Source: Isoetes taiwanensis (taxonomy: Eukaryota > Streptophyta > Lycopodiopsida > Isoetales > Isoetaceae). From it: 64,000 bases of DNA. Below are positions 24,546 to 36,648 of this stretch, piece by piece. The position numbers and the translations under genes were made by a program. Position 1 is the stretch's first letter, and each line of letters starts with the position of its first letter. The notes beneath the pieces were generated by a model. It saw only the letters and a list, made by a program, of their open reading frames with translations, did not search any database and was not told the origin of the DNA. The stretch is from positions 4,482,230-4,546,229 of the forward strand of contig JAJEKV010000075.1 of the NCBI GenBank assembly GCA_021234155.1, written 5' to 3'.

Positions 24546-24686
24546 CTTGCAAGTTGCCCCTGGGGGCTACCCGCTTGGCTACACGTCGGCGCACAATGCG
24601 GTCGGGGTGGGAGCGGTAATGCTGCGGATTTAGGCAAGCATGCGATACGCCCCGGGGCCGTATCTCTTGTCTTTGGGAACGTCACA

Positions 24687-24700
24687 TTCTCCCCACCTTG
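24687..24700 (-). promoter_or_regulatory. Polypurine tract
   Basis: On the minus strand CAAGGTGGGGAGAA abuts the TGTGACG start of the 3' LTR. A purine tract in this exact position is the plus-strand priming site of LTR retrotransposons and fixes the element orientation. A second similar purine stretch (CAAGGTGGGGAGACC) lies at 24728-24742. Confidence 0.85.
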
Positions 24701-25571
24701 AAATGATGTTGTCCGCAGCATCGTGGGTCTCCCCACCTTGGGATCTTCCTAACCTGCAACCAACTTGATGCATACAATATACTACTATAATACTTACACA
24801 TTTATTAAGATTACCTTAAGGTAATATTTTTAGAACATTATTACGCCATTACCTTATGAAATCACTTATCAATTAAATAAACGCCATTAAAACAAGTTAC
24901 TCATTAGTTTCACTTATCACATCATTTTAGTTTATCAAAATTTTAACATTTCATATACAATTATCCTTCGAGGTACTCTTCATTCCTTGCAACACATTCC
25001 AACAAAATTTGTGTTGCAAGTCTTCGTAGCTCGACCTCCTTGCCCTCCGGAGCGCTCTATTGGCCTGCAGATCGACACTACGTTAGTACCATTATAATTA
25101 TTAATAACTTTGGTTATAAGGGAACCACCCCATCTATCTACATGAATGCATGGCTAATCTCCCGGCGTAGGAAGAGGATGCTTCTTCCATCGTGGCCGTG
25201 GAGACAGCGCCCTATAATGCCTATATGGCGCTCATGCCTACACCTTTAGTTGCCCAGCATGGAGGATAGAGTCCTTCCCGTATATGGGGTGTGAAGGATA
25301 GGGTCCTCCCCGTAGGCATTGACTAGAGGTGCTTTTCCTATCATGCATTCCTGAATGGCCTCTTATCTCTCGAGGTCGTCTACTTCCGTGGGACAGAAGT
25401 AGACTTTCTAATCTACCTTCTCACTCATCCAAGCGGAACCACGGTCATGCCCACATTGACATTACACCACGTCCTAGAGATCACCGTAGTGGTCTCATCA
25501 TCGGTAACAATGCATGCAACCTATACCAAGCATAGGTTGCATGCGTAGGTTAATCTTAATTACACATGAAA
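24701..25571. other. Non-coding stretch between pol and 3' LTR
   Basis: About 870 bp of AT-rich sequence followed by a GC-richer part. GATAG-GTCCT-CCCGTA appears twice near 25267 and 25299. No ORF with a motif. It represents the 3' untranslated region of the element. Confidence 0.5.
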
Positions 25572-27422
25572 TTAATCTACACAGATCGACATGCCTGAGC
25601 CGATCTCTTCGGAGATGACCTTGCCGTCCCATTGCTCCATAAACTGTGGGTACTGCTTTACTAGATCCTTCTTAAGTACCCATGTCGCGTCTTCCACCGG
25701 CAAGTGTTTCCACTTGACCAAATATTGGAGAAACTCTGATTTCCTTGTTTTCTTGAAGGCTTTATCAAGAATCAATTCTGGAACTATTTCCAACTGCTCT
25801 TCTGTCATTTCCAACAAAGTTGGAGTGTCCAAGAGTTCGTCTGGATTAGGAGTATGCTTCTTCAACAAACTCACATGGAAGACTTTATGAATCTTTAGGT
25901 GTGCTGGCAAGTCTAACTTGTAGGATTGGTTACCTACTCTTTGGACTATTCTGAAGGGTCCAGCCCACCTTGGAGCAAGCTTCTTACAATTTTCAATGCG
26001 GAGCTTCGCCTGCTTCACTTTGATCTTGAGCCATACGTCGTCGCCAACTTGGAACTCTCTGACTGTCCGATGCTTGTCGGCGATGCTCTTTTGTCGACTC
26101 CTTGCTGCAAGAAGATATCCTCGAACCTCTTCCACCAGCTGCTGCATGTCGGCCAACATTTGCTGCGAAACCTCTACCTTTGACACGTGATTGTGCCAAG
26201 TGTCTGGAGTTAGGCATTGGTAGCTGTAGTTGATCATAAACGGCGACATTTGAGATGATTCCTGCTTGGTGCTATTATACGCAAACTCCACCAAGTGAAT
26301 AAATTCTTCCCACATACCCTGCTTGTTCCAGACATAGTTTCGTAGCATGTCCTCCAAAAGTCTGTTGGTCCTCTCCGTTTGCCCATCCGTCTGAGGATGA
26401 TAGGCCATGCTCATGGATAGCTTCGTCTGAATCGTCGTAAAGAGGTCTTGCCAAAAGGCACTCATGAACTTCGGGTCTCTGTCGGAGATGATCTCCCTTG
26501 GCATGCCATGGAGCCTGAAGATTTCCTTGGTGAAGAGCTTCGCTGTATCCATAGCTGTGTCCGTGGTCCTGCAAGGCACAAAATGTGCCATCTTCGACAA
26601 CTTGTCGACCACTACCATCAAAGCATCCTTCCCTCTTACTGTCCTTGGAAGCCCTGTTATGAAGTCCATGCTGATGACCTCCCACTTAGCGTTCGCACCG
26701 CTTAATGGTTCCAATGCCCCGAATTCGGGTTGCTCGCCGTCACGACATAGTCGACATTCCTTGATGTAGCGAGCTACCTGCTTCTTCATTCCTGGCCAAT
26801 AATAGCTGCTGCGCACTTTGAAATAAGTCTTCATAAATTCTGCGTGGCCAGCTATTGGGCTGTTGTGGGTGTCGTGGAGGATCAACTTCCTCACCCCCGA
26901 TGATTCCGGCACACATAACTTGTTCTTATGGTACAAGAGATTACCTTCCTTCTTAAAATGTTTGAAGGTTTCCCTCTCCTTATCTGTTCTTGCTTCCTTG
27001 CACAAGCTCGCCCATACTTCCTTGAAGTCTGCATCTGTTGGCAAGGTTTCTTCAATCTTCTTCCCGAAGTCGCTGGAGAGCGTCGAAATTGCATTGCAAT
27101 GCACTCTAGTTGTCAGAGGATGCCTTGAAAGCGCATCTGCTACCACATTGAGCTTCCCCGGCTTATAGACTATATCAAAGTCATACTCTTCGAGGAACTC
27201 CATCCACCTTCGCTGCCTCAGGTTAAGGTGTGGTTGCGTGAATACATATTGGAGGCTCGGCGATCTCGCGGTCCAACCGAACTTCCTTCCCAAGAGGTAG
27301 TGCCTCCAAATTCTTAACGCCCTGACAACTGCAAGCAATTCTTGATCGTGCGTTGGGTAGCGCGTTTCGGCGTCGTTCATCTTCCTGGAATCATACGCTA
27401 CTACTCGCTCTTCCTCGTGCAT
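25572..27422 (-). CDS. Pol C-terminal part: RNase H, integrase, chromodomain
   Basis: 616 codons, uninterrupted. Residues 1-100 are the RNase H end ([19 protein letters not shown], then [11 protein letters not shown]). Next comes the integrase zinc finger ([11 protein letters not shown] ... CRLC), then the catalytic core with the DDE residues in [18 protein letters not shown] and [11 protein letters not shown]. The C-terminal tail ([19 protein letters not shown]) is followed by a chromodomain around residues 550-600 ([18 protein letters not shown]), about 25620-25770. Chromodomain integrases mark the chromovirus clade and direct insertion to particular histone marks. The frame overlaps the upstream RT frame by 32 bp in another frame, so the RNase H start is broken. 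Confidence 0.95.
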   Translation of the reverse strand: MHEEERVVAYDSRKMNDAETRYPTHDQELLAVVRALRIWRHYLLGRKFGWTARSPSLQYVFTQPHLNLRQRRWMEFLEEYDFDIVYKPGKLNVVADALSRHPLTTRVHCNAISTLSSDFGKKIEETLPTDADFKEVWASLCKEARTDKERETFKHFKKEGNLLYHKNKLCVPESSGVRKLILHDTHNSPIAGHAEFMKTYFKVRSSYYWPGMKKQVARYIKECRLCRDGEQPEFGALEPLSGANAKWEVISMDFITGLPRTVRGKDALMVVVDKLSKMAHFVPCRTTDTAMDTAKLFTKEIFRLHGMPREIISDRDPKFMSAFWQDLFTTIQTKLSMSMAYHPQTDGQTERTNRLLEDMLRNYVWNKQGMWEEFIHLVEFAYNSTKQESSQMSPFMINYSYQCLTPDTWHNHVSKVEVSQQMLADMQQLVEEVRGYLLAARSRQKSIADKHRTVREFQVGDDVWLKIKVKQAKLRIENCKKLAPRWAGPFRIVQRVGNQSYKLDLPAHLKIHKVFHVSLLKKHTPNPDELLDTPTLLEMTEEQLEIVPELILDKAFKKTRKSEFLQYLVKWKHLPVEDATWVLKKDLVKQYPQFMEQWDGKVISEEIGSGMSICVD

Positions 27423-28300
27423 GAGCCATTTTGCACTGGGCTATCTTACTTGCGTCTGTCGCCACCAACTTGTCTTTCTTTGGGTCTGGCAGGGTCAAGA
27501 CGGGGGCGGTTGTTAAAGCCTCCTTCAACAATTCAAACCCTACTTGGGCTTTCTTGTGCCAATGATCTGCCCAATCTTTCACCTTTTCCGCTCTCGTCAA
27601 GTCCGTTAGTGGGGCTGCTATCTTTGCGAAGTTCTTCACGAACTTCCTGTAGTACCCCGCTAGGCCAAGAAAACTTCTGACCTCATGGACATTCTTCGGT
27701 GCCGGCCACTGAATCACTACTTCAATCTTGGCGGGATCCGTCGAAATTCTTTCTACTGAGATCACATGCCCCAGGTATTCCACCTTCTCCGTTGCGAAGT
27801 GGCACTTCGACAACTTGGCGTACAACTGGTGCCTCCTTAGCTTCTCAAGCACTCTCCTTAGGTGTTGTACGTATTCTTCAAGGGATCTGCTATATACCAA
27901 AATGTCATCAAAGAATACTATCACAAAGGTATCCAAGAATTCCCTGAAGATGTCGTTCATGAGTCTCATGAACGTTGCTGGGGCATTCGATAAGCCGAAC
28001 GGCATTACCGTGAACTCATAGTGCCCATACCGCGTTCTGAAGGCGGTTTTATGGATGTCTTCTTCCTTTATCCGGATCTGATGATAGCCTGACCTTAAGT
28101 CAACTTTGGAGAAGACTTTTGCCCCTTGGAGCTGATCCATCAAGTCATCTGATCTGGGGAGCGCATACTTATTCTTGATGGTGTGCTTATTCAACTGCCT
28201 ATAATCTATGCACATCCTCAAGCTGCCATCCTTCTTCTTGACGAAAAGAATGGGTGCCCCAAATGGTGAGACGCTAGGTATAATGAAGCCTAGGTCGAAA
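27391..28300 (-). pseudogene. Pol reverse transcriptase domain
   Basis: Minus-strand frame reading [63 protein letters not shown] and the catalytic [10 protein letters not shown] (FFDD in place of the usual YxDD), then [11 protein letters not shown]. It runs into the RNase H start VATDASK and then loses frame; several residues expected between DAS and VVAYDSRK are missing or out of frame. The duplicated unit 2 begins inside this domain at 28065. Confidence 0.9.
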
Positions 28301-30260
28301 GCAACTCCCTCGCAATTGCTTCTTTAGCTCCGGGCTCAAGGCCGCCATTCTCAGATGGAGCCTTGCTCGCTCGCTTTATTTCCCGCTCGAAAGTGCTATC
28401 TCACACTCGACTCCCCTCGTAAGGAGGGAGGTGCTTGATCTCATCGGGGAAGAGATCGTGGAACTCCCGCGGATCAACTTAGCTATTTGCTTGGACAACT
28501 TGCTGAGCACCTTATCTTCCTTGCTTTCTTCTGCCTCGAGCTCTTCGATCTCAAGCTTGAAGATATATGCCACCTGCTCGCTCTTTATGCATTTGAGCAG
28601 CCGTTTACTAGACATACACCGCATGATGGGAGCAACTTCTTTACCCGCGGATCTCAATGATCTTGCCGCTTCAAGCGCCAGAGGGTCACCTTAAAACTTT
28701 CCACAATCAATGATGGCCCCTTGGTCCAAGATACTCCATTCCTATGATCAAGTCGCACTTCCCCGATACCCATCACTTCTTCCCCATCCGGATATTAATC
28801 CCGGCAAGTCGATGTCGAAGTTTATTCTCTTGCCCGCCGTCTGCCTTACTGCTCCACTTGCTAGGACTACGGGCCTTGGCTTTGACTTCAATGGTTTCAA
28901 CTTCAACATCTCAACCATTCTCGGGATGCAAAGTTGTGGCTACTTCCCGAGTCTATCGGGACTATGAAAGACTTGGCCTTGGCCTTCCGACCGTGGAAAT
29001 TACCTTATACCGATTCTCCGCTTGTTCTCAGATCTATGGCAGCAAAAAATGTGACAATCACCCTGGAATATAGTCGCTGCCGCCTCGCCGCCGCCGCCGA
29101 CGGAGTGTCCCATCCACCCAACTCCGCGAAGGCCAAGGCCATGACGGCGGGGCGCCATATCCCCAGGGGTGGTTAGAAGCACCTCGGGCAAAGCCGCTTC
29201 TCTATGCACTCCTCGCTCTCTTCTCCTTGGGTATTGCTTGCAAGAAGGACCGACCGCTTTGGAGTAGTTTGACCCTCCCCGCTTGTCCTTGAAGGACACC
29301 TGCTTCCTCTCCCCCGCCGCTTCCCATGGTTGCCACTATATGGGGGCTTTAGCCGACCTCGGCTTGCCGCCTAGGCTATAACTCCCCATTGCCTTGCCTT
29401 TATCCTCGTAATACCGCCTCCTCCCTCGTTGTTCTCGAGGCCCCGCCCTTTTGCAAGCTTATTGCCTTGACTCGCTTTTGATACCGCTCTTGGGGTTTAT
29501 TGCCCTTACAAGCTTATGGATCTCCTCATTCAATCATTCAATATAGCTCTCCATCGCTGCGGCTTTTCACTCAACTTTGGCACATACGTGCCTTAGCCTC
29601 ATGAATTCCTCTCTGATATTTCTTTTCTGATTTGTTTCCTTGCCGCAACCTCGTAGAACTGCCGATCATGTTGGACTTGAGTTCCTTTGGGACGTAATGG
29701 CACTTTGAAAGCCTTAGCAAACTTTTTGAACCTCGCGAACCGCCCCTCGCTTAAGCCATGGGCCTTGGCATAACCCTTCTACCAAATAATTCTTTGCTCC
29801 CTTGAAGTTGGCTATTGCCACCCCGCTTTGTCCTTGTCCTTCATACCATAGGCGTTACCATACTCACTCATCTCATCGGTGCCAAGCCTCCGCCTCCATG
29901 CTCCCACCTTTTCTCGCCTAAGAATTGCCTCAAGCTTCCGGCCTTCCATACGCTTCCCAATGCCGAGCCTACCTTCTTCTCGTAACTGAGGCCTTTGTGT
30001 CTTTGTGTCTATCGTCCCCTATGGTCTCGCACTGCTCAAATTCTCCTCCTGGATCGAGTCCGAGTCCGGAGCTTGAGTCGGAGGATTCCGTGGCCGGGAC
30101 CTCCTTCTCTTACTCTTCCTCTTGTCCTTTCCCTCGCTTCCGAAGCCGATGCTTGTGGTAACCGGGCGTTGCCCTCTCGTCCCAACTCCCCGCTTGAGTT
30201 GCCGAAAGCCTTTATCCGCCAAGGTCCGCTCTCATCAGCGACATTTCCTCCTCCGGGTCA
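28301..30260 (-). pseudogene. Gag and protease region, many frameshifts
   Basis: Minus strand. Near 28720 LIIGMEYLDQ, then VAPIMRCMSSKRLLKCIKSE and FKLEIEELEAEESKE give the usual post-protease and connection region of plant gypsy Pol. Farther upstream pieces such as FAKAFKVPLRPKGTQVQHD and ARKQIRKEIS fit Gag. A basic block (KDKRKSKRRRSRPRNPP, about 30100) is near the N-terminus. No single frame stays open for more than about 100 codons and no clean zinc knuckle or DSG was found. Comparison with 38000-40290 shows many small GC-linked differences, so consensus error may inflate the decay. Confidence 0.6.
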
Positions 30261-30379
30261 TGGGGCCAAATGCCTCATACGTTTCCTTTTTTTGTGGTGC
30301 GCCTAGGCGAACTCTCGTTTTTCCTACGGTTTCGCCATTGTTGTTCTCACGAGCCTCGGGCTTCTAGCTGCATACACAA

Positions 30380-33300
30380 GTGGATCATGGCTATAATGAT
30401 TAGTTTTTATTTATTCTATTACATTATATTGTTTGTTGGTATAGTTATGAACAAAATACATCAACAAAACATTTAATAGTGCAAAAGAAAATGTATTTAT
30501 ATATCCCACTTACATCTACTTACTTAAAAATGTTTTTGGAGGTGGGTGTCCTCTTTTTCCTAAATTTAACAACTCTTTTCCCGCCAAAAAGCGTGATTTT
30601 GGAATCGGAAAGCTTTATAACTTTTTTGCACTTTTGCCCTTTACCCGCGGCGGCACTTTTTTCATTTTTTAAACCCTAGACGCTTTTTTAGGCAGAAGTT
30701 TAAGTCCTCCTCGCCATGATTATGGCCTCTGAGGACAGCTATGGATAAAGATGTGGAGAAGGCGATCGATGTTTCGCCGATTTTAGCTCTTCTCTCCAAA
30801 TGCCTCGCTTTGTTTTTCAAACCCGAAAAGCCGATGCATAGAGCAGCAGATCTACTCTTTTCAATTGAAATCGATTCTTTGCATGTTCAATTTGTTATGT
30901 CAGCTTTTAATGATTTTATTTGGGTTTGCGTACTATCTATATTCAAGTGGTTTGCATCTTATCTAATTTTGCAATGTTCAACAGAGATTCAAGGCTTCCA
31001 TAGGTCATTTATTTAGTGCGAGCTTCGCTTGCAGGTTTTCTTACCACTATGGAGTACTTTTTTACATCGGCTAATTATCCGCATCCTTCCGCTATTTCTT
31101 CACCGCCAAAAAATGGTGGAAGCCATTTAATGTGGCAACACTCCAACAGTTTGTTTGGCAAATCGCTATCGTAAAAACACCGCGGCTCGCTCTTTTCATA
31201 GTTTTTGTGCAATCTCTTCAAAATTGCTTTATTTCTCCTCAGAATGCATACCGTTTGGGTCAGCCCCTCTATGATTTTTTGTTTTTGCTTTTAATTGGTC
31301 GGATTGTTGCTTGGCCTTCTTCCATATCCGCAGATTTGTACCTTTTGTTTATTGTAGGAAAATCTTATGTGGCCCCAAGGATCAAAATCCTTCCATCGTT
31401 GTTTTTCTCGTGGCAATCGCAGGAGCGTAATGGGAGCATAGCTGGCCAAGACAAATTTTAGAGGTCACCGATCCATCACATCGCATCTTCTTACAGAGAA
31501 ATCGGCCAAGTGTGTAGAATTCTAACACCTAAACCCCCTGCTTTTATTTGTCTTGGATTTTACGTAAGTTTAAGACATTTTTCTTGGAGCAGAGCATTTG
31601 GAACTCCGTGAATCGGGTCATTGTAGCTCGAATAACGAATTTGGCGAAAATTTTCAGCCAAAGTAGCCCTAGGTTCGCTTTTATGTGGAGGTTCTTATTG
31701 AGTAGGTGATTTTCTTCTCTCTGCACTATGGTAGAACCTCCTATAATGTTTCCTTATTAGACTTTTTCCTTTGGAGGCCACCACTATTTCGCCATCCAAA
31801 GCTTACTGGCCCTGGGTTGGAAATCAAGGGGGCCCCGTGGTGGAGCTCACGCTCGCTTTGGAGCCCTGAGCCTGAGGTTGAAGATTGAAGTCAGAGCGTA
31901 AGTTTAAAAAGAAAACACTTACGCTGTTTCCAAGAGGGGCGCATTAAGGCTTCTCATCATTCATCTATTTACTCTTTCAAGGTAATTAATCTGAGGACTA
32001 ATCTATTGCGCATCCATTCCACATTCACCTGTTGGCATTTTGATTTTTGATGCATGTGAAATTCACTCTCATTTTGTTGAACTGCGGTGGTGCCTCTCAT
32101 TTTTGTTAGATTGTGTTATTAGATGTTGTTGGTAAAACATCCTAGCCATCTAAAGTTGCAAGTCTAGGGCTTGGTATCACCTTTCCATTCATGACTCCAC
32201 TCTTATGATTGTCTCGGCAGATTGATTGTAGTAGCAAGCAAGGAAGTGATTTGTGAGGATACTCGTTTTTTGTGTATGAAGAAAGTTCCCTTGCTTGTTT
32301 GCAACAACAAGAAAAGAAGCTTGCGTGTAAACTTCTTATATTGTAGAAAATTTTCTTTTGTTGTGCTTTAATCCAAATTTTGCAATGCATGAATTCGCTT
32401 TTTAAGCCAAGATCCATTGATCCAAGGTCGCTTCTCAGAAGCTTTTACCCTAGATGTAACTTTGTCTCATTTTATTTTCCATGGGAAATCTGGACATAAT
32501 ATTCTACAAGCTTGTGGGCAAGAAAACCAGCTTCTAGAACTATAACAATTTTATATAATAAATCCTAATGTTCTCCATCATGTCCGCTATTTACATGTCC
32601 CGCCTGGTTTGACCTCAAGATTATCCTATCTATCTCAACAAATATTTCATATTAGGTTGTTCAAATAGCATACGGATGTAAGGTCTTTCATGTCTATATT
32701 CTCCACAAAGTAGGAAATATCATAGGTCATTTTCCGCTGATTGCTCTATTATCAAGCCCCTCCCAATAGTACCTATCTTGCTTTTGCAATTTTTCAAATG
32801 TGGTGGATATGCAGCTGCCAAATCTTCTTCGGTATAAGTTTCATTTGTCAAGAAGATGCTTCGGCAATTTTTCCAATGTATTAGGACCTAATCCTTGAAT
32901 TCTCTCTCTATTGTATCGTGATCTAATTTGATCATTCTCAGATTTCTTTCCTCATAGTCAATCACGAAAGTGTTTATCCTGCCTAACTTCTAGAACAAGG
33001 AGCAAAAAATCATGCCCCAAAATTGATCAAGCAAAGATGCTACTTTTTTTTACCTCCAAAGCATATGGGTAAGACAGGAAGTATAGAACATTCATGCTCT
33101 CTCCATCTAGATCACGTATTGAATATCTACCAAGTAAAAATTTTATGCAAAGCACAAGGTACCAAAAAAATGCAACCATTAATATACATCTCATTTTCAC
33201 CTGCATATTTCATGGCTCGAAGTTATCAATGCCTATTTTCGATTTTGGCATGATATAGAATATTCCTTCCATTTGACGCCTGCAATCCACACAAGCATGA

Positions 33301-33792
33301 GCAAAAAACTAAAAATTGAGCTTGCAACACTTAATGCATACTTTTCTAACTTTAGCCATTGCTCGACCAAGTCAACTTATCCTCAAGCAATGCCAGACAA
33401 AATGACACTTCTCTAAGAGCTTAGCCGAAGCAACACCCAAACAATGCTCGACAACTACCTAAGCATCACAAGACAATTTTTCTTGAGAAAAGACCGACAT
33501 TTGTTTCATTTGTTTCATGAGTTGCATATGAGTGGATGATATACAAAAAATGTTTACAACAAGAGTTAGGGTCATAACATAATCAATATATTTTTTATTT
33601 TTATTACAATATTATTTGTAAAAAGCCAAATGCACAAAAATCCCTCGACATTATTTGTAAAAGTCTTTGTAAAACAACTCTCTCATGTTCAACATTAAAA
33701 AAAGGTCAGACATACATCAGAAAGATTGGCAGGTTGCATCAGAAACACATGCCAGAACATCAGCCCGGCAACGCCGGGCACCCATTTACTAG
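30380..33792 (+). mobile_element. Probable Helitron body, 5' end undefined
   Basis: The stretch left of the Helitron 3' terminus at 33792 is AT-rich and non-coding for Rep/Hel. It holds an exon-like block (30741-30900: DVEKAIDVSPILALLSKC, then PMHRAADLLFSIEIDSLH) with a 5' leader, which looks like a captured host gene piece. No TC 5' end in an AT target could be fixed, so the left border is a guess set just beyond the Gag start. Confidence 0.35.
33763..33792 (+). mobile_element. Helitron 3' terminus, unit 1
   Basis: A 7-bp perfect hairpin GCCCGGC AAC GCCGGGC is followed 10 bp later by CTAG and then T. A short GC hairpin just upstream of CTRR followed by T is the hallmark 3' end of plant Helitrons. 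Confidence 0.75.
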
Positions 33793-33929
33793 TATATTCT
33801 TATAGAGGGCTGCCTGACCGCTGATAATTGGGGCCATCTGAGCCTTCTAAATTACCACGTGGCACAAATGGACGGCTGTGATGGCTTGTTAATTTTTTTC
33901 CTGCGACATGCTTCCCGCAGGTGCTGATT

Positions 33930-35090
33930 CTGTTGCTGAGCGCCAAGCTTGGTGTCGATGCTCCAGTGCTTTGGGTATGGCCTAGGTTCTAGTGCTTCAG
34001 GTATGGCATGCGATGCGCACAGAGGGAAGGTCATAGCTTCTGTGTCTTTCTATATTTTTTGTGTGTTTTCCGACTCTTCTGGATTCTTCTGGCAGGCCGC
34101 CTTGCCAAAGGAATGCGTTTTCAGGGTGGGTTCTGTGGCTTATGTTACCCAAGAAGAAGCTTGGCTTGGTATTCTCTGCCTTCCTTTGAGAAAACGAAAT
34201 CATCCGGCGGTCTATTCTCGAAATGGGCGTTATTCTAAGGTCATCCTTTAATTTTCAGTTCTTATGGCATACCTAATCAGCCGATTTAGCAAACAGAGAG
34301 AACGAAGCAGAGAAGGGAATAGGCATATGGGATCGGAGCAAGTGCAGGTAATTCTTCTGCCCTGTTTGATTCTCAAGGCTAATTTTTCTTCTTAACAAAT
34401 GGCTGGAAGCATAAAACTAATCCGGCATTTTCCCATGTAGGCGCACAGGAAGATGAACAAGCGACGGATATGAAACGGATGCTGAGCACAACATAGACAC
34501 TGCAGTGAAAGCCGATAAGCATATTCATCCTGCTTTCTTCCGAGCTAATCCCCTTTGAAGTATTTCTTATCTATTTGTTTCATGCAGACTCGTCGGAGAG
34601 ATTTGCTGTCAACTATCAGCGCCAGAAAAAGAATTGTCGTCTTCTTTGATGTTTAAACTGATATGATCTTGTTGCATGCAACTACGGCGACAGAGAACCC
34701 TGCTATGGCAGAACAAAAGGTTAAGGAAGTAGCCATTTTGCCTTTTTCTGTTGATGTTTGTTGAGGGTTTGCCACTGGTCTTCTTCTGCAGGCAGGGAAA
34801 CATTTAGGGAAGGCATGTCTGGAAGGAACATGTCCGAATGCATTTAAACGTGACATCGGGTAAGGCCTTATCCCCTTAGCTTCCTTCTAAATCATCTCTT
34901 ATTAAACTGAGATCTTTTCATGCAGAAAGCCCGAAAATGATCTTTCAAGAGCACGAGCAATGATTACCCAATACAGCTGGACTAAAAAACGAATGATCTT
35001 TTGCAGTAAAGGAGGCGGCGTTGTCATAACAAAAGAAAAGCCACGCCTATTTAATTCACAGATAGGCTTTTAGCCCTATTTAATTGAATG
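33930..35090 (+). other. Spliced-gene-like fragment, unit 1
   Basis: Short blocks are separated by good plant splice signals: GTGCAG|GTAATTC (34349), CCATGTAG|GCGC (34440), TCATGCAG|ACTCG (34587), TTCTGCAG|GCAGG (34794), CATCGG|GTAAGG (34860) and CATGCAG|AAAGCCC (34926). The protein pieces (GKACLEGTCPNAFKRD, SRARAMITQYSWTKKR) are not recognised and frames do not join cleanly. Probably a non-functional captured or inserted gene piece, or a spliced non-coding RNA. The same structure recurs at about 43860-45020. Confidence 0.35.
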
Positions 35091-35253
35091 ACTTTTCTGA
35101 CTGGGCAGAAGATTAACTTCATGAAGGCCAGCATGCAGGGCAATCCACTTTCAGAACCAAGAATCCCAAGCCTGAAGACCAAGTTCTGAAGCTTATTGAG
35201 TAAATAACCAATCGGGCTGGGCTCCACTTCCAAGTGACCACATCTCCATAGAT

Positions 35254-35445
35254 CTAGCAGAATGTTGGAGACCAGGCTTCAGCCCATTTGTTGCCCTTCT
35301 CTTCATTTCTTTTTGTCAAAAATTTCATGCATTGCTGCCCTGGGCATATCATGTGGGACCAGGCTTCAGCAATCATAATGTTAATAGGTGAGTCTTCTTG
35401 ATCATGGAATTTATTAGTGTAGTTCTTCCATATCGCCCATAACAT
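35254..35445 (-). pseudogene. LINE-like C-terminal fragment, unit 1
   Basis: Minus strand reads MLWAIWKNYTNKFHDQE, resembling the LWxIWKxRN stretch between the zinc-binding and RNase H parts of plant LINE ORF2 proteins. Only about 60 residues are open. The unit 2 copy is at 45181-45372. Confidence 0.45.
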
Positions 35446-35629
35446 GTTAGCTCTACAATAATTCCAAATGGTATTATCTTTGTTATTTCCAATGGTAGCA
35501 GTAGAACTCTCAATTACCCAATAATATTGGTTTTGCAGATTCTAATATCTCTTCAACCTGCAAACCAGAAATGTTATGGCAGTTCCTTAGCCCTATTACT
35601 TCAAATGCTGTGCAGTTTATGCTTAGAGG

Positions 35630-35800
35630 CAGATAGAAACCTTGCTTTTCACAGGCTAAACATGAACACCACCATGATGTGGAGCACGCCTGAAATGTTT
35701 CATGACTCATGCCAACTTCCCTTAACATGTGGTCCATTTGGGATCTGTCAAACTAATGGACAATGTGAATGTTTGTTGAAAATAGTATTACAGTGGAAAC
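35630..35800 (+). pseudogene. Receptor-kinase EGF-like fragment, unit 1
   Basis: Reads CQLPLTCGPFGICQTN followed by GQCEC, the cysteine pattern of the EGF-like segment of plant G-type lectin receptor kinases. No lectin, PAN or kinase domain is present nearby. Part of it (GGACAATGTGAATGTTTG) is duplicated at about 35930, showing a local partial duplication. A captured host fragment is likely. The unit 2 copy is at 45590-45760. Confidence 0.6.
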
Positions 35801-36538
35801 GAATGCAAGCTTAAAGCCTTCTAATGAAAAAATTCAGCCCCTCTACACTCTGGCTCAGCACCTTGCAATGAGAATACTGGGAGGAACAACCATTTGATGT
35901 GGTCCATTTGGGATTTGTCAAACTGATGGACAATGTGAATGTTTGTTGGAAAATAGTATTACAGTGGAAACAAATGCTTTAAGAAGTCCATTGACTTAAG
36001 CATAAAGAGCTGGAATGAGCATTTGGGAGGTAATATCACAGTGGCTGCGGATGCTGGCAGGCGCATGATCTTACTTTATATGCTTTCAGTACTATTACTG
36101 TTCAGCCTGCACATTAACAACAGACGCAGTAATTTAGTTAGTGCGTATCATGTTGCTGGATGTGATGAACTTTCTATATTGTGGTCTTCTGCCTATTTAG
36201 ATATTAATGAATTTTGACCACCAATTGTACGTCAAAAGCAGACGAACAGCACAAAACAAAGATGTACTTTTCATGGGAGTAGACCTAATATAGTTCACGC
36301 ACCTGTTGTTGATGTAAAACAACACAGTGAAGAAGGCCATAAAGGAGAAGAAAAAGGTTCTACAAAAGTAGATTTAACCCCACTTCATGAAGCACCAAAA
36401 ATTGGAAATATAGAGCATGTTCTTTGCTTTTAGGGCAAGGGCGTACCCATATGCCAAAGATGTTGCTGGAAGGACACCATACATACCATACATTATAGCA
36501 GCAAATAAAGAAACAAGGAATGCTTTCCGAAATTTATG

Positions 36539-36648
36539 GCCCAGTCCTTTGAACGAAGAGATGGAAGCTGCCTGCTGCAAATAAATAACTGCAAATGTGC
36601 CCAGTCCTTTGAACGAAGAGATGGAAGCTGCCTGCTGCAAATAGCTTA
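36539..36648. repeat. 61-bp tandem repeat, unit 1
   Basis: GCCCAGTCCTTTGAACGAAG to GCTGCAAATA occurs twice in a row. Both copies here contain GCTGCCTGCTGC. Both copies in unit 2 (46470-46578) instead contain GCTGCTCAAGCTGC. Confidence 0.85.

Larger units (their letters stand above)
23114..24686 (-). repeat. 3' LTR (left on plus strand)
   Basis: 1573 bp, TGTGACGTCCCC on the left and GGGAACGTCACA on the right. It aligns to 53455-55017 along its full length, with small indels: a 20-odd-bp stretch near 23616-23640 is missing in the other LTR, while the other has about 20 bp extra near 53700. Divergence is highest in the GC-rich block near 24580-24680. It carries three AGGGTTT telobox cores (24361-24405) and four GTGCAC-type repeats (24489-24545). 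Confidence 0.92.

Noticed and set aside
25591-27168. Several plus-strand frames of 65-112 codons opposite pol
   Set aside because: All are antisense to the intact RNase H, integrase and chromodomain frame.
30741-31016. 91-codon plus frame as a complete gene
   Set aside because: Only the first about 50 codons look protein-like; the rest reads through AT-rich intron-like sequence, and the unit 2 copy is frameshifted.
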